From Candidatus Eiseniibacteriota bacterium (GTDB lineage: Bacteria > Eisenbacteria > RBG-16-71-46 > JACRLI01), in the NCBI GenBank assembly GCA_025351485.1, contig JANXVU010000077.1, forward strand, positions 1 to 51,208: a stretch of DNA of 51,208 bases. Reading direction: 5' to 3'. The first letter of the stretch is position 1; every line of letters begins with the position of its first letter. Under the pieces are notes generated by a model. The model saw only the letters and a list, made by a program, of their open reading frames with translations. It made no database searches and was not told where the DNA came from. Positions 1 to 8,402 of this stretch are shown here, piece by piece. The translations under genes and the position numbers were made by a program.

Positions 1-1
1 C

Positions 2-429
<428 letters not shown>

Positions 430-433
<4 letters not shown>

Positions 434-1332
434 GCGCCGCTGCCGACATGGTGGCCGCGGCGGCGGGACTCGAGCCCCGCCGGGGCTACAGCCCGTGGGA
501 GGACGCCTGGCGAAGGCTGAAGCGCAACCGCATGGCGCTCGGGGCCGGCGTGGCGCTGCTCGTGATCGCACTGGCCAGCGTAGCCGCTCCCATGCTCCCC
601 GGACTGGCCGCCCCCAATGCGCAGGATCTGGCCCTGGGCCCCACGCCCCCTTCCCCGGCGCATCCGCTGGGCACCGACATCCTGGGGCGCGACCTGCTGG
701 CGCGGGTCCTGTTTGGAGGCCGGATCTCGCTCCTGGTGGGCCTGATGGGGATGTTCGTGAGCATCGGCGTGGGGGTGACCTACGGCGCGATCGCGGGATA
801 CGCCGGGGGCCGGGTGGACGAAGGCATGATGCGGTTCGTGGACGTGCTGTACTCGCTCCCCTACCTGTTCCTGGTGATCCTGCTCCTGGTCTTCTTCAGC
901 AAGAGCCTGCTGATGCTGTTCGTGGCGCTGGGGCTGGTGCAGTGGCTGACCATGGCCCGCATCGTCCGCGGGCAGGTGCTATCTCTCCGCAGCCAGAACT
1001 TCGTGGAAGCGGCCCGGGCCCTGGGCGCGGGGGACGCCAGCATTCTGTTCCGCCATCTGGTCCCGAATACCCTGGGGCCGGTGATCGTCTACGCCACGCT
1101 CACCATCCCCGCGGTGATGCTGCAGGAGGCGTTCCTGTCTTTCCTGGGGCTGGGCGTCCAGCCGCCCGCGGCCTCCTGGGGAACCCTGGTCGCTGAAGGC
1201 GCGGAGGTGATGTCGCTGTTCCCGTGGCTGGTCCTCTTCCCGGGGCTGATGCTGTCCGTGACCCTGTTCTGCCTGAACTTCCTGGGGGACGGCCTGCGGG
1301 ACGCCCTGGACCCCAGGGACGCCCGGAACTGA
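430..1332 (+). CDS. ABC transporter permease, OppC/DppC type
   Basis: Second inner-membrane permease of a peptide-type ABC importer, about 300 residues, the usual length. A cytoplasmic N-terminus is followed by a first membrane helix (MALGAGVALLVIALASVAAP), the family-typical periplasmic sequence HPLGTDILGRDLLARVLFGG, four or five more helices, and the EAA loop NFVEAARALGAGDASILFRH. The chosen start is the GTG that overlaps the upstream stop as GTGA; an in-frame ATG lies 18 bases further on. No ATPase or binding-protein gene follows; the next gene is a secreted M3 peptidase, so these components must lie upstream or elsewhere. Confidence 0.95.
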
Positions 1333-1337
1333 GGCCC

Positions 1338-1356
1338 GCGCCCGCCTTCCGGGCGC
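1338..1356 (+). terminator. Hairpin after the permease genes
   Basis: GCGCCCG and CGGGCGC form a 7-bp perfect stem with a 5-base loop six bases after the oppC-type stop codon. It is followed by ATTGAAAATC rather than a proper U tract, so termination would be weak or Rho-assisted. Confidence 0.4.
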
Positions 1357-1357
1357 A

Positions 1358-1386
1358 TTGAAAATCCCGGCGATCTTTGCTTAACT
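1358..1386 (+). promoter_or_regulatory. Possible sigma70-like promoter for the M3 peptidase
   Basis: TTGAAA (1358-1363), a 17-base spacer and TTAACT (1381-1386) resemble -35 and -10 boxes. They lie between the hairpin after the permease genes and the peptidase, and would give a leader of about 55 bases containing the AGGAAGGA ribosome binding site at 1433-1440. The -10 match is only moderate. Confidence 0.35.
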
Positions 1387-1446
1387 TACGCATCTGCGCT
1401 CTTTTCGACCCTCCCCGGCCTTACCCGTGAACAGGAAGGAAACACC

Positions 1447-3465
1447 GTGAAACACAATCGTCTGATGGCGGCGGCCACGTTGCTGGCCGTGCTCGGCGCC
1501 GCCCTGCCCGCGTCCGCTGCCCGCAAGGTCCCTGCCGCAAGGAAGGCCGCTGCCGGCTCGCCCGCCTCGCGGGCCTACCGCACCGAGGCTTCCGGCGAGC
1601 TGAAAGCCGCGCGCGCATCGATCGCCAGGCTCAAAGCCGTGCAGGGACCCCGCACCGTGGCCAATACCCTGGATGTCTGGAACGAGTTCGGCATCCACAT
1701 GGACCGTTTGATCAACCGCGCGGGCCTGTTCCAGGAGGTCCATCCCGACTCCATGGTGCGCGACGCGGCCCAGAAGATGGTCCAGGAGGGATCCAAGCTG
1801 GTCTCCGAGGTATCCACCGATCCGGCCGTCTATGCGGCGCTCAAGGCCGTGGATGTGAGCGGCCAGGACGCGGGGACCAAGTTCATGGCCTTCAAGGCCC
1901 TGAGGGACTTCCGGCGCTCCGGAGTGGACAAGGACGACTCGACCCGCTTCCGCCTGCGCCGGCTGAACGATGACCTGGTGTTGTACTCCCAGAAGTTCGA
2001 CCTGAACATCAGCGCCGACAAGAGCACGATCGAGATGGATCCCAGGGACCTGGAAGGCATGCCCGAGGACTACATCAAGGGCCACCCGGCCGGCTCGAAC
2101 GGCAAGGTCACGCTGACCACCGCCTACCCGGACATCTATCCCTTCCTGACCTACGCCCGCAGCAACAACGCCCGGCGGGACTTCCAGAAGATCTTCCAGA
2201 ACCGGGCCTACCCGGCGAACATCGGGGTGCTGGACACCCTGCTGCAAAAACGCCAGGAATACGCCGCCACGCTGGGCTATCCGAACTGGGCCGCCTATAC
2301 CATCGAGACCAACATGATCGGTTCCGACACCGCCGTGGCCACCTTCCTGGACCGCCTGGCCGCCGTTTCCAAGGCCCGCGAGGACAAGGACCTGGCCTCG
2401 TTGCTGGAACGCAAGAAGAAGGACGACCCCACCGCCACCCGGGTGAACTACTGGGAAGGTTCGTACTATTCGGAGCTGGTCAAGCGCGAGCAGTACAAGT
2501 TCGACGCCCAGGAAGTGCGTCCGTACTTCGAGTACAACCGGGTCAAAAAGGGTATCCTCGGCATCAGCGCCCGGATGTTCGGCGTGGAGTTCCGCCAGGT
2601 CAAGATGGCGCTGTGGCACCCCAGCGTGGAGACTTACGACGTGTTCGAGGGCGGCAAGAAGATCGGGCGCTTCCACCTCGACATGCACCCGCGCGCCAAC
2701 AAGTTCTCGCACGCGGCCAATTTCCAGATGGTCACCGGGATCAAGGGCCGCCAGTATCCGGAAGCCTGCCTGGTGTGTAATTTCCCGGACGCCCACGGCA
2801 AAGATCCGGCGCTGATGGAGCATGACGACGTGGAGACCTTTTTCCACGAGTTCGGGCACCTGCTGCACCACATTTTCGGGGGCCAGCAGCGCTGGATTTC
2901 CAATTCAGGCGTGGCCACCGAACAGGATTTCGTGGAGGCTCCCTCCCAGATGCTGGAGGAGTGGGTGTGGGACACCGCGGTGTTGCAGACATTCGCCCGC
3001 CACTACAAGACGGGCCAGCCGATTCCCGCCGAGATGGTGCAGCGCATGCGCGAAGCCCGCGACTTTGGCAAGGGCATCACGGTGCGCCAGCAGCTCTACT
3101 ACGCCGGGCTGTCGCTCAACCTGCACAACCGGGAGGCCCGGGGCCTGAGCTCGGACGGAGTGATGCAGGAGCAGGCCGCCCGCTACAGCCCGTGGGGGTA
3201 CGTGCCGGAGACGCACATGCAGTGCAGCTTCGGGCACCTGACCGGCTATTCGGCGGTGTACTACACTTACCAGTGGTCGCTCGCGATCGCCAAGGACATG
3301 TTCTCGGCCTTCAAGGGCCACGACCTCCTGTCCCCCGAGACGGCCACCCGGTACCGCAAGACGGTGCTGGCGGCGGGCGGTTCCGCCCCCGCCGCGGAAC
3401 TGGTGCACCAGTTCCTGGGCCGTGATTTCGGGGTGAAGGCGTACGAGGACTACCTGAACAACTAG
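1447..3465 (+). CDS. Secreted M3-family metallopeptidase (thimet oligopeptidase-like)
   Basis: Zinc metallopeptidase of family M3, 672 residues, close to the family's usual 650-700. Residues 1-25 form a signal peptide (MKHNRLMAAATLLAVLGAAL, then PASA), so it acts in the periplasm or outside. The zinc site is the HEFGH motif at about residues 467-471, and the downstream glutamate lies in DFVEAPSQ (about E497), as the family requires. Closely related enzymes cleave short peptides. The start is a GTG 7 bases after AGGAAGGA. It follows two peptide-type permease genes, which fits a peptide degradation and uptake role, but a hairpin and its own promoter separate them. Substrate is not predictable from sequence. 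Confidence 0.93.
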   Translation: MKHNRLMAAATLLAVLGAALPASAARKVPAARKAAAGSPASRAYRTEASGELKAARASIARLKAVQGPRTVANTLDVWNEFGIHMDRLINRAGLFQEVHPDSMVRDAAQKMVQEGSKLVSEVSTDPAVYAALKAVDVSGQDAGTKFMAFKALRDFRRSGVDKDDSTRFRLRRLNDDLVLYSQKFDLNISADKSTIEMDPRDLEGMPEDYIKGHPAGSNGKVTLTTAYPDIYPFLTYARSNNARRDFQKIFQNRAYPANIGVLDTLLQKRQEYAATLGYPNWAAYTIETNMIGSDTAVATFLDRLAAVSKAREDKDLASLLERKKKDDPTATRVNYWEGSYYSELVKREQYKFDAQEVRPYFEYNRVKKGILGISARMFGVEFRQVKMALWHPSVETYDVFEGGKKIGRFHLDMHPRANKFSHAANFQMVTGIKGRQYPEACLVCNFPDAHGKDPALMEHDDVETFFHEFGHLLHHIFGGQQRWISNSGVATEQDFVEAPSQMLEEWVWDTAVLQTFARHYKTGQPIPAEMVQRMREARDFGKGITVRQQLYYAGLSLNLHNREARGLSSDGVMQEQAARYSPWGYVPETHMQCSFGHLTGYSAVYYTYQWSLAIAKDMFSAFKGHDLLSPETATRYRKTVLAAGGSAPAAELVHQFLGRDFGVKAYEDYLNN

Positions 3466-3501
3466 CTCCGCGGCCTATCCGGCCGTTGGTGAAAAAAAGG
3501 A

Positions 3502-3531
3502 AAGCCCGCGGTATTGGAATCCCGCGGGCTT
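3502..3531. terminator. Bidirectional intrinsic terminator
   Basis: AAGCCCGCGG (3502-3511) and CCGCGGGCTT (3522-3531) form a 10-bp stem with a 10-base loop. An A-rich stretch precedes it and TTTTCCTTG follows it, so it can stop both the plus-strand peptidase transcript and the convergent S1-protein transcript. Confidence 0.85.
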
Positions 3532-3558
3532 TTCCTTGTCTGGCCTCGAGCCTATGCG

Positions 3559-5196
3559 CTACTTGTCCTTCTGCTGCTCCTCGGCGCGGCGCATGGCGTC
3601 GGCAAAGGCGTTGTTCGGGGTGTGGGTCTGGGCCGGCATGGGGCCGCCGAAGTCGCGGTCCCGGTCGCCCCCACGGCCGCCGCGGTCGCGTCCGCCGCCG
3701 TCGCGTCCGCCCGATTCGCGTCCGCCGCCGGTGCGCCCACCGCCCTCACGCCCGCCGTCCTGGCGGGGTGCCGCGGGACGGGCCGGACGAGCCGCCGCAG
3801 CCTGGTACTCGGCCACGTTCTGCATCTCGGCGCGCTCCTCGGCCGTCTTGGTGCTGAGCCGGATCTTGCCGTCGGCCTCCAGCGAGAGCACGCCCACCTG
3901 CAGTGTGTCACCTTCCTTGAAGAACTTGGCCAGGTCCGCGCCGCGCGGGACGCTCATTTCGATCCGTGGCAGCAGGCCGGTCTGCCCGGACGGAAGATCC
4001 ACGAACACGCCGTAGGGCTTGATGCCCGCTACGATCCCTTCGTACACCTGGCCGGCCTCCACCGGGGGCGCATCGACCACGCCGGCATCGGCGTCGCGAA
4101 TGCTGAGCGAGAGGCGTTTGGCCGCCGGGTCGATCTTGAGCACCTTCACCGCCACCTGCTGCCCGACGGTCAAGGCGTCGCGCGGATGCGCCACACGCCG
4201 CCGCGAGACCTGCGAGACGTGCACCAGGCCGTCGATGCCGGGCAGCACCTCGACGAAGGCCCCGAAATCCGCCAGCCGGACCACCGTGCCCTGCAACACG
4301 TCGCCCTCGTGCACGCGCTCGGGCAGCGTGGCCCAGGGGCTCTCCTGAAGCGCCTTCATGGATAGCGAGATGCGCTCGCCGCTTTGCCCGACCTTTTCCA
4401 GCTTGACCACCCGCACTCGCACCTTCTGGCCGGGGTGGACGGCTTCCGACACTTCCTTGACCCGGGCGTTGCTCAACTGCGAGATGTGGACCAGGCCCTC
4501 GACCCCGCCCAGCTCCACGAACGCGCCAAAGGGCGCGAGGCGCGTGACCGTGCCGTCGAGCTCCTGTCCCACCGCCAGCGAATCGCGAAGGCCCTGCGCC
4601 TGGCCGCGGCGCTCGGCTTCGATCAGCGCGCGGCGCGAGAGCACGATGCGCTTGCCGCCCTCGCCGATCTCGATGACCTTGAACGGCAGGGTCTTGTTCA
4701 CCCACGCCGCGCCGTCTCCCACCGGGTGGAGGTCCATCTGCGAAAATGGGCAGAACCCCCGCAGGGCGCCGACGCGCACCTCGAAGCCTCCCGCGTTGAC
4801 CGACTTGACGTGGCCTTCCACGGGCAGGCCGGCGTCCATGGCCTGGCGCAGGGCATCGGTGTTTACCTTGTCCTTGCGGAGCGCCATGGTGAGCGTCACC
4901 GCTCCATCGACGGAAGCCACCGCCGCCTCGATGGTGTCGCCCACCTGGTGCTTGACGGCGCCGGCGTCATCTCGGATCTCCGAGAGCGATAGCACGCCCT
5001 CGCTGCGGCCGCCGATGTCCACGAACGCCTCGTCGGCGGAGATCATCACGATCTTGCCGCGGACCTTGTCGCCGGGCTTCAGGGATGGCTCGGCGGAAGG
5101 CTGGAGCGACTGCTCCAGCATCTGGGCGAATTCCCCGGATTCGGCCGCGGCCGGAGTGGTCTCAGTTTCGAATTCGGGTTCCATGGGTTCGTGCAT
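3559..5196 (-). CDS. S1-repeat RNA-binding protein, ribosomal protein S1 homologue with RGG-like tail
   Basis: Protein of 545 residues with five S1 (OB-fold) repeats, starting near LKPGDKVRGKI, LPVEGHVKSV, VGQELDGTVTRL, EGDVLQGTVVRL and AGQVYEGIVAGI. The third and fourth repeats have the classical GAFVEL and GLVHISQLS / GLVHVSQVS signatures, as in ribosomal protein S1, which helps mRNA bind the 30S subunit. After repeat five comes a disordered tail of about 90 residues, rich in Gly, Arg and Asp (GGREGGGRTGGGRESGG), ending in AMRRAEEQQKDK. The ATG at 5196 is preferred because GGAG lies 5 bases upstream; an in-frame TTG at 5214 has no such site. It could be the S1 protein itself or an accessory S1 protein. 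Confidence 0.9.
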   Translation of the reverse strand: MHEPMEPEFETETTPAAAESGEFAQMLEQSLQPSAEPSLKPGDKVRGKIVMISADEAFVDIGGRSEGVLSLSEIRDDAGAVKHQVGDTIEAAVASVDGAVTLTMALRKDKVNTDALRQAMDAGLPVEGHVKSVNAGGFEVRVGALRGFCPFSQMDLHPVGDGAAWVNKTLPFKVIEIGEGGKRIVLSRRALIEAERRGQAQGLRDSLAVGQELDGTVTRLAPFGAFVELGGVEGLVHISQLSNARVKEVSEAVHPGQKVRVRVVKLEKVGQSGERISLSMKALQESPWATLPERVHEGDVLQGTVVRLADFGAFVEVLPGIDGLVHVSQVSRRRVAHPRDALTVGQQVAVKVLKIDPAAKRLSLSIRDADAGVVDAPPVEAGQVYEGIVAGIKPYGVFVDLPSGQTGLLPRIEMSVPRGADLAKFFKEGDTLQVGVLSLEADGKIRLSTKTAEERAEMQNVAEYQAAAARPARPAAPRQDGGREGGGRTGGGRESGGRDGGGRDRGGRGGDRDRDFGGPMPAQTHTPNNAFADAMRRAEEQQKDK

Positions 5197-5254
5197 AACT
5201 ACTCCGCGATGCAAGGGTTGAGTGGTACCAGAGTCCGGAGCCCCCGTTTGGTGC

Positions 5255-6262
5255 CTAGGGTTTCCGGCCGAGCAAATCCATGAGTGTTGGCGGGCCTATG
5301 TTTCCCCCGCTCAGGATAACAGCGATGTTGCGGCCCTGCGAATCCGGGATCCTTCCCGACAGCAGCGCCGCCAGGGCCGCGGCCCCCGCGGGCTCCACCA
5401 GGAGCTTGGTGCGCTCCAGGAGGAGCCGCATGGTCGACACGATCTCCGAGTCGGTCACGCGGACGACGCCGTCGAGGTACCGCCGGCACAGGACCAGGTT
5501 CAACTCGCCCGCGAAGGGCGCCGCCAGCCCGTCGGCGATCGTATCGAGTCGCTCCAGCCGAACCACGCGTCCGGCCTCGAGGGCGCGGGTGAGTCCGTCC
5601 GCCCCTTCGGGCTCCACCCCGTAGACCCGCGCAGCGGAGCGCAGTTCCTTGATCGCCAGCGCAAGCCCCGAGAGCAGGCCACCGCCGCCCACGCCGGCGA
5701 TCACGATGTCCACGTCGGGCAGATCTTCCACCACTTCCAGTCCGACCGTGCCGGTCCCCGCCACGGTCCACGGATGATCGAACGGGTGGATGAAATACGA
5801 ACCATGTTCGGCTTCATGCCTGCGCGCGCACGCAAAGCCCGTCACCGCATCGGGCACGATTTCGACCTCGGCGCCATAGGCGCGGGTCGCTTCCAGCTTG
5901 GCCGGTGACGCGCCCTGCATCATCACCACGTGGGCGGGCATGCCCGCGCTGGCCGCCGCAAAAGCCACTGCCGCGGCGTGATTGCCGGCGGAAACGGTCA
6001 CCACCCCGCCGCTCGCGCGCTCCGGAGCGAGCTGCAGGACGTGCTGCAGCGCCCCTCGCACCTTGAACGAACCCGTCTTCTGGAGATTCTCGGCCTTGAG
6101 GTGCACCCGGGCCGAAGCCAGGCTGGAAAACGTACTGGAACCCAGAAGCGGCGTCCGGTGGATTCTTCCCTGTAGCCGGGTTGCGGCCTCACGAACGTCC
6201 TGGAGGCTCACCGGGGTGGCCTCCCCGGAACCCGGAGAGGCGGCGGAAGAAGGATCGGGCAT
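5255..6262 (-). CDS. Threonine/serine dehydratase, PLP-dependent
   Basis: PLP enzyme of the tryptophan-synthase-beta fold that deaminates L-threonine (and/or L-serine) to 2-oxobutanoate (or pyruvate). The 335-residue protein has the PLP lysine in NLQKTGSFKVRGA (about K67), the cofactor-contacting SAGNHAAAVA, and the phosphate-binding loop GVGGGGLLSGLA. There is no C-terminal ACT domain, which fits the catabolic or housekeeping type (IlvA/TdcB-like without allosteric domain). The ATG at 6262 has no Shine-Dalgarno sequence; instead a TACAAT box lies exactly 8 bases upstream, predicting a leaderless mRNA. An in-frame upstream extension to 6367 looks non-coding. Serine racemase-like activity cannot be excluded. 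Confidence 0.92.
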   Translation of the reverse strand: MPDPSSAASPGSGEATPVSLQDVREAATRLQGRIHRTPLLGSSTFSSLASARVHLKAENLQKTGSFKVRGALQHVLQLAPERASGGVVTVSAGNHAAAVAFAAASAGMPAHVVMMQGASPAKLEATRAYGAEVEIVPDAVTGFACARRHEAEHGSYFIHPFDHPWTVAGTGTVGLEVVEDLPDVDIVIAGVGGGGLLSGLALAIKELRSAARVYGVEPEGADGLTRALEAGRVVRLERLDTIADGLAAPFAGELNLVLCRRYLDGVVRVTDSEIVSTMRLLLERTKLLVEPAGAAALAALLSGRIPDSQGRNIAVILSGGNIGPPTLMDLLGRKP

Positions 6263-6270
6263 GGACGCCC

Positions 6271-6336
6271 ATTGTACGTTCCTGAGGCGATTTGGGCAAC
6301 GCCGGTGTTGCCCCTGCCCCCCGGGTGCCCCAAAAT
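6271..6336. promoter_or_regulatory. Divergent promoter pair with symmetrical -35 boxes
   Basis: Towards the dehydratase (minus strand): TTGCCC (complement of 6294-6299), 17-base spacer, TACAAT (complement of 6271-6276), then 8 bases to the ATG. Towards the acetyltransferase (plus strand): TTGCCC (6308-6313), 17-base spacer, CAAAAT (6331-6336). The two -35 boxes lie inside one inverted repeat, GGGCAAC-N6-GTTGCCC (6294-6313), so one bound protein could affect both promoters. Confidence 0.55.
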
Positions 6337-6389
6337 GGGTCTGTTGCCCCGGATAGCCCTGATCCACCCGATTGGCCCCTGGAGGCCCC

Positions 6390-6917
6390 GTGATCCCTGG
6401 CGAATCGATCTACCTCCGTGCGCTGGAAGTGTCCGATCAGGACCGCTATCACCGCTGGTTCAACGATCCGGAAGTCACGGTTACGCTGGTGCGCCACGAG
6501 CCGATCACGCTCCTGGCGGAGCGGGAGTGGCTGGAACAGGGCCGGGGGCGACGCAGCCCGTCCGACTTGTCGCTCGCGATCTGCCTGAAGGCCGACGACC
6601 GACACATCGGCTCGGTGGGGTTTCACCGGATCCATGCAGTCAACCGCACAGCCAGCCTTGGAGTCGTGATCGGGGAAAGGGATCTCTGGGGTCGGGGGTA
6701 CGGTTCCGACGCGGTCCGGACCCTGTGCCGGTACGGGTTCGACTCCATGAATCTGGGCAAGATTCGCCTGGATGTCTACGATTTCAACCCGCGAGCCGCG
6801 GGGGTGTATGAAAGGCTGGGGTTCAAGCGGGAAGGGTTGTTCCGCAAAGAGGTGTATCGAAACGGAGAATACCGGGACGTGATCCGGATGGGGCTCCTCC
6901 CGGAGGATCTACCGTAG
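6390..6917 (+). CDS. GNAT-family N-acetyltransferase (RimJ/RimL type)
   Basis: Acetyl-CoA-dependent N-acetyltransferase of 175 residues. The N-terminal sequence IYLRALEVSDQDRYHRWFND is typical of the RimJ/RimL/SpeG-like acetyltransferase_3 group. The acetyl-CoA loop is in the section GVVIGERDLWGRGYGSDAVR, followed by LGKIRLDVYDFNPRAAGVYE and GFKREGLFRKE, also typical. Start GTG at 6390 is supported by GGAGG at 6381-6385. The acceptor (protein N-terminus, polyamine, antibiotic or other small molecule) is not predictable. It shares a divergent promoter region with the threonine dehydratase. Confidence 0.9.
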   Translation: MIPGESIYLRALEVSDQDRYHRWFNDPEVTVTLVRHEPITLLAEREWLEQGRGRRSPSDLSLAICLKADDRHIGSVGFHRIHAVNRTASLGVVIGERDLWGRGYGSDAVRTLCRYGFDSMNLGKIRLDVYDFNPRAAGVYERLGFKREGLFRKEVYRNGEYRDVIRMGLLPEDLP

Positions 6918-6936
6918 GTTTGCCGATTAAATTTAA

Positions 6937-7000
6937 CACATTTCCACAATGTGCCTCAGAAGTCACTTGACAATAACGTCACAAGGCGTTATAGTTATTG
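6937..7000 (+). promoter_or_regulatory. Near-consensus promoter overlapped by inverted repeats, no obvious gene downstream
   Basis: TTGACA (6967-6972), a 17-base spacer and TATAGT (6990-6995) form the best sigma70-like promoter seen in the window. It is overlapped by ATAACG-N8-CGTTAT (6973-6992) and by CAATAAC...GTTATTG (6971-7000), and preceded by CACAT-N7-ATGTG (6937-6953). The stretch is AT-rich in a GC-rich window. It points into the 3' end of the convergent GH113-like gene, so its product would be a small RNA or antisense transcript. Confidence 0.6.
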
Positions 7001-7089
7001 TGATTTGGAAGGCTTTGCCCCGCGGCCGGATTTCAGCAACCGCGAATAGAACGCGCCAGTTTGACGAAATCTGGCCCGGTGGCAATATT

Positions 7090-8106
7090 TCAGGGCTCCC
7101 GGACGCACGGGAATCCCCTGCCAAACCAGCTCCGGACGGTCTCCTCGGCGGGCCTGTCCCTGATCGAGTAGCTGGTCCCCTCCCCCTTCTCCGCGCACGA
7201 CCACCAATAGATGATCACGCCCCTCACCTGCGGGCGGTCTTTCCACGTCCTGAAGAACGCCTCCATGCAGTCCCGCTGAAGCTCCGGAGTGTCCTGCGAC
7301 TGACCTACATAATCCCATGGTTTGGCTGCGGCGCTTGCAGAGCTTGGATATCCGACTTCCGTGAAAATCCATGCAGTCCGCCCGGCAAGGAGGCGCTGGG
7401 CGATCCTGGCCCAGGCTTGCTCCAGGGCCTCCTCTGCGGGCCGGGGCTCCGGGGTGAGTTCGAAGTATGCATTCATCCCCATCCGGTCCAGCCGGCCGGC
7501 GAAACCGGGACGAGCCAGGTGATCCCAGTTCTGGGAATAGAAGAGCTTTCCCGGGAAGACGCTTCTCACCCGCCGGATCACCCGGTTCCAGCTTCTGGCG
7601 TGGCGCTCCGAAGTGACGAGTTCCGCCCCGACGCACAACCAGTCCGCCCGCGCCAGGGCGGCCAGCCGACCGCAGGACTCGATGCAGTTCCCGTAGGCCT
7701 TGAACCAGCGGCTCCAGGAACGGGGGGCCAGCGCACCTCGCCATCTGCCGGGGCCCGTGTCCTCGAGGTGCAGCAGCGGAAATAGGATCACGCCAAGGCC
7801 CAGGGATCGGGCCCGGGAGGCGACCGACAGCACCAGGCTGTCCGGCGGCGTCAACCCGGGGTCGATTCCAGGGGAGTCCGAATGAACGTCATGTTGCCCG
7901 ATCGTGTACAGCAGGCAGACGTGGGTGGCATGCAGGGCCGCGATCCGCGCCAGGCTGGAGTCCACCCCGGCCCTGTCCCCGGGGTGGAAAAGGCTCAGGG
8001 TTACCCCGCGGATGCATCCGGTGTCAGGGACGGCCGGAGTGGCGCCGGCCCGGGCCGAAATGGTCAGGGCGAGCAGGATCGGAAGGATTTGGCGAACGGC
8101 TCTCAT
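7090..8106 (-). CDS. Secreted glycoside hydrolase, GH113-like (beta-mannanase-type TIM barrel)
   Basis: Predicted secreted TIM-barrel hydrolase of 338 residues. The N-terminus MRAVRQILPILLALTISARA is a signal peptide. The sequence DWLCVGAELVTSERH and, near the C-terminus, WIFTEVGYPSS match the positions of the acid/base and nucleophile glutamates in GH113 beta-mannanases, and GKLFYSQNWDH resembles their GKLTYAANW section. The ATG at 8106 is chosen because the signal peptide starts there; the in-frame extension to 8343 runs through a repeat element. There is no clear ribosome binding site, but TATCCT lies 9 bases upstream. Substrate is inferred only from the family: a mannan or other beta-linked glycan. 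Confidence 0.75.
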   Translation of the reverse strand: MRAVRQILPILLALTISARAGATPAVPDTGCIRGVTLSLFHPGDRAGVDSSLARIAALHATHVCLLYTIGQHDVHSDSPGIDPGLTPPDSLVLSVASRARSLGLGVILFPLLHLEDTGPGRWRGALAPRSWSRWFKAYGNCIESCGRLAALARADWLCVGAELVTSERHARSWNRVIRRVRSVFPGKLFYSQNWDHLARPGFAGRLDRMGMNAYFELTPEPRPAEEALEQAWARIAQRLLAGRTAWIFTEVGYPSSASAAAKPWDYVGQSQDTPELQRDCMEAFFRTWKDRPQVRGVIIYWWSCAEKGEGTSYSIRDRPAEETVRSWFGRGFPCVREP

Positions 8107-8152
8107 GGAAGACGAAGGATACGGACCTCGCGGCCCCGCATGGAAGAAAAAG

Positions 8153-8346
8153 GTTGTGGTTCGAAGAATGTGTCCGGCAGAAATGGGGGGCCCTCGCCTG
8201 GCCGCTGGCACACGAGTTCCCTCCCTCGACTCATGCAGAGATCGCCTATCAGCCTCAGATTTCCGACGTCCGGAGCCGTAACGCACAGTGGAATAATGGT
8301 TTCTGCCAAGCCAAATTCTTCCGAGACACACTCTTCGAACCACAAC
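8153..8346. repeat. 194-bp element bounded by 22-bp inverted repeats
   Basis: Arm 1 (8153-8174) begins GTTGTGGTTCGAAGAATGTG; arm 2 is its reverse complement at 8325-8346 with one mismatch (21 of 22 positions). Similarity continues weakly inward (CGGCAGAA against CGGAAGAA). The flanks share GAAGAAAA / GAAGGAAAA, a possible imperfect target duplication. It contains no gene and lies between the GH113-like start and the terminator of the next gene. It may be a MITE-like element or a large regulatory inverted repeat. Confidence 0.6.
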
Positions 8347-8352
8347 TGAAGG

Positions 8353-8384
8353 AAAAAAACGCCCCCGGCGTCGGATCGGGGGCG
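8353..8384 (-). terminator. Intrinsic terminator of the LTXXQ protein gene
   Basis: On the minus strand CGCCCCCG and CGGGGGCG (8377-8384 and 8360-8367) form an 8-bp stem with a 9-base loop, followed directly by seven T residues (8353-8359). It lies 19 bases after the stop codon at 8403. Confidence 0.9.
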
Positions 8385-8402
8385 CTGGCGGGCAGGCTGT
8401 GG

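Noticed and set aside
1381-2871. 496-codon minus-strand frame
   Set aside because: Antisense of the M3 peptidase gene with biased composition and no family marks.
6949-7785. 278-codon plus-strand frame downstream of the strong promoter at 6967
   Set aside because: A GTG at 7000 is in frame, but the sequence is antisense of the GH113-like gene and shows no protein-like motif, so the promoter was reported without a coding product.
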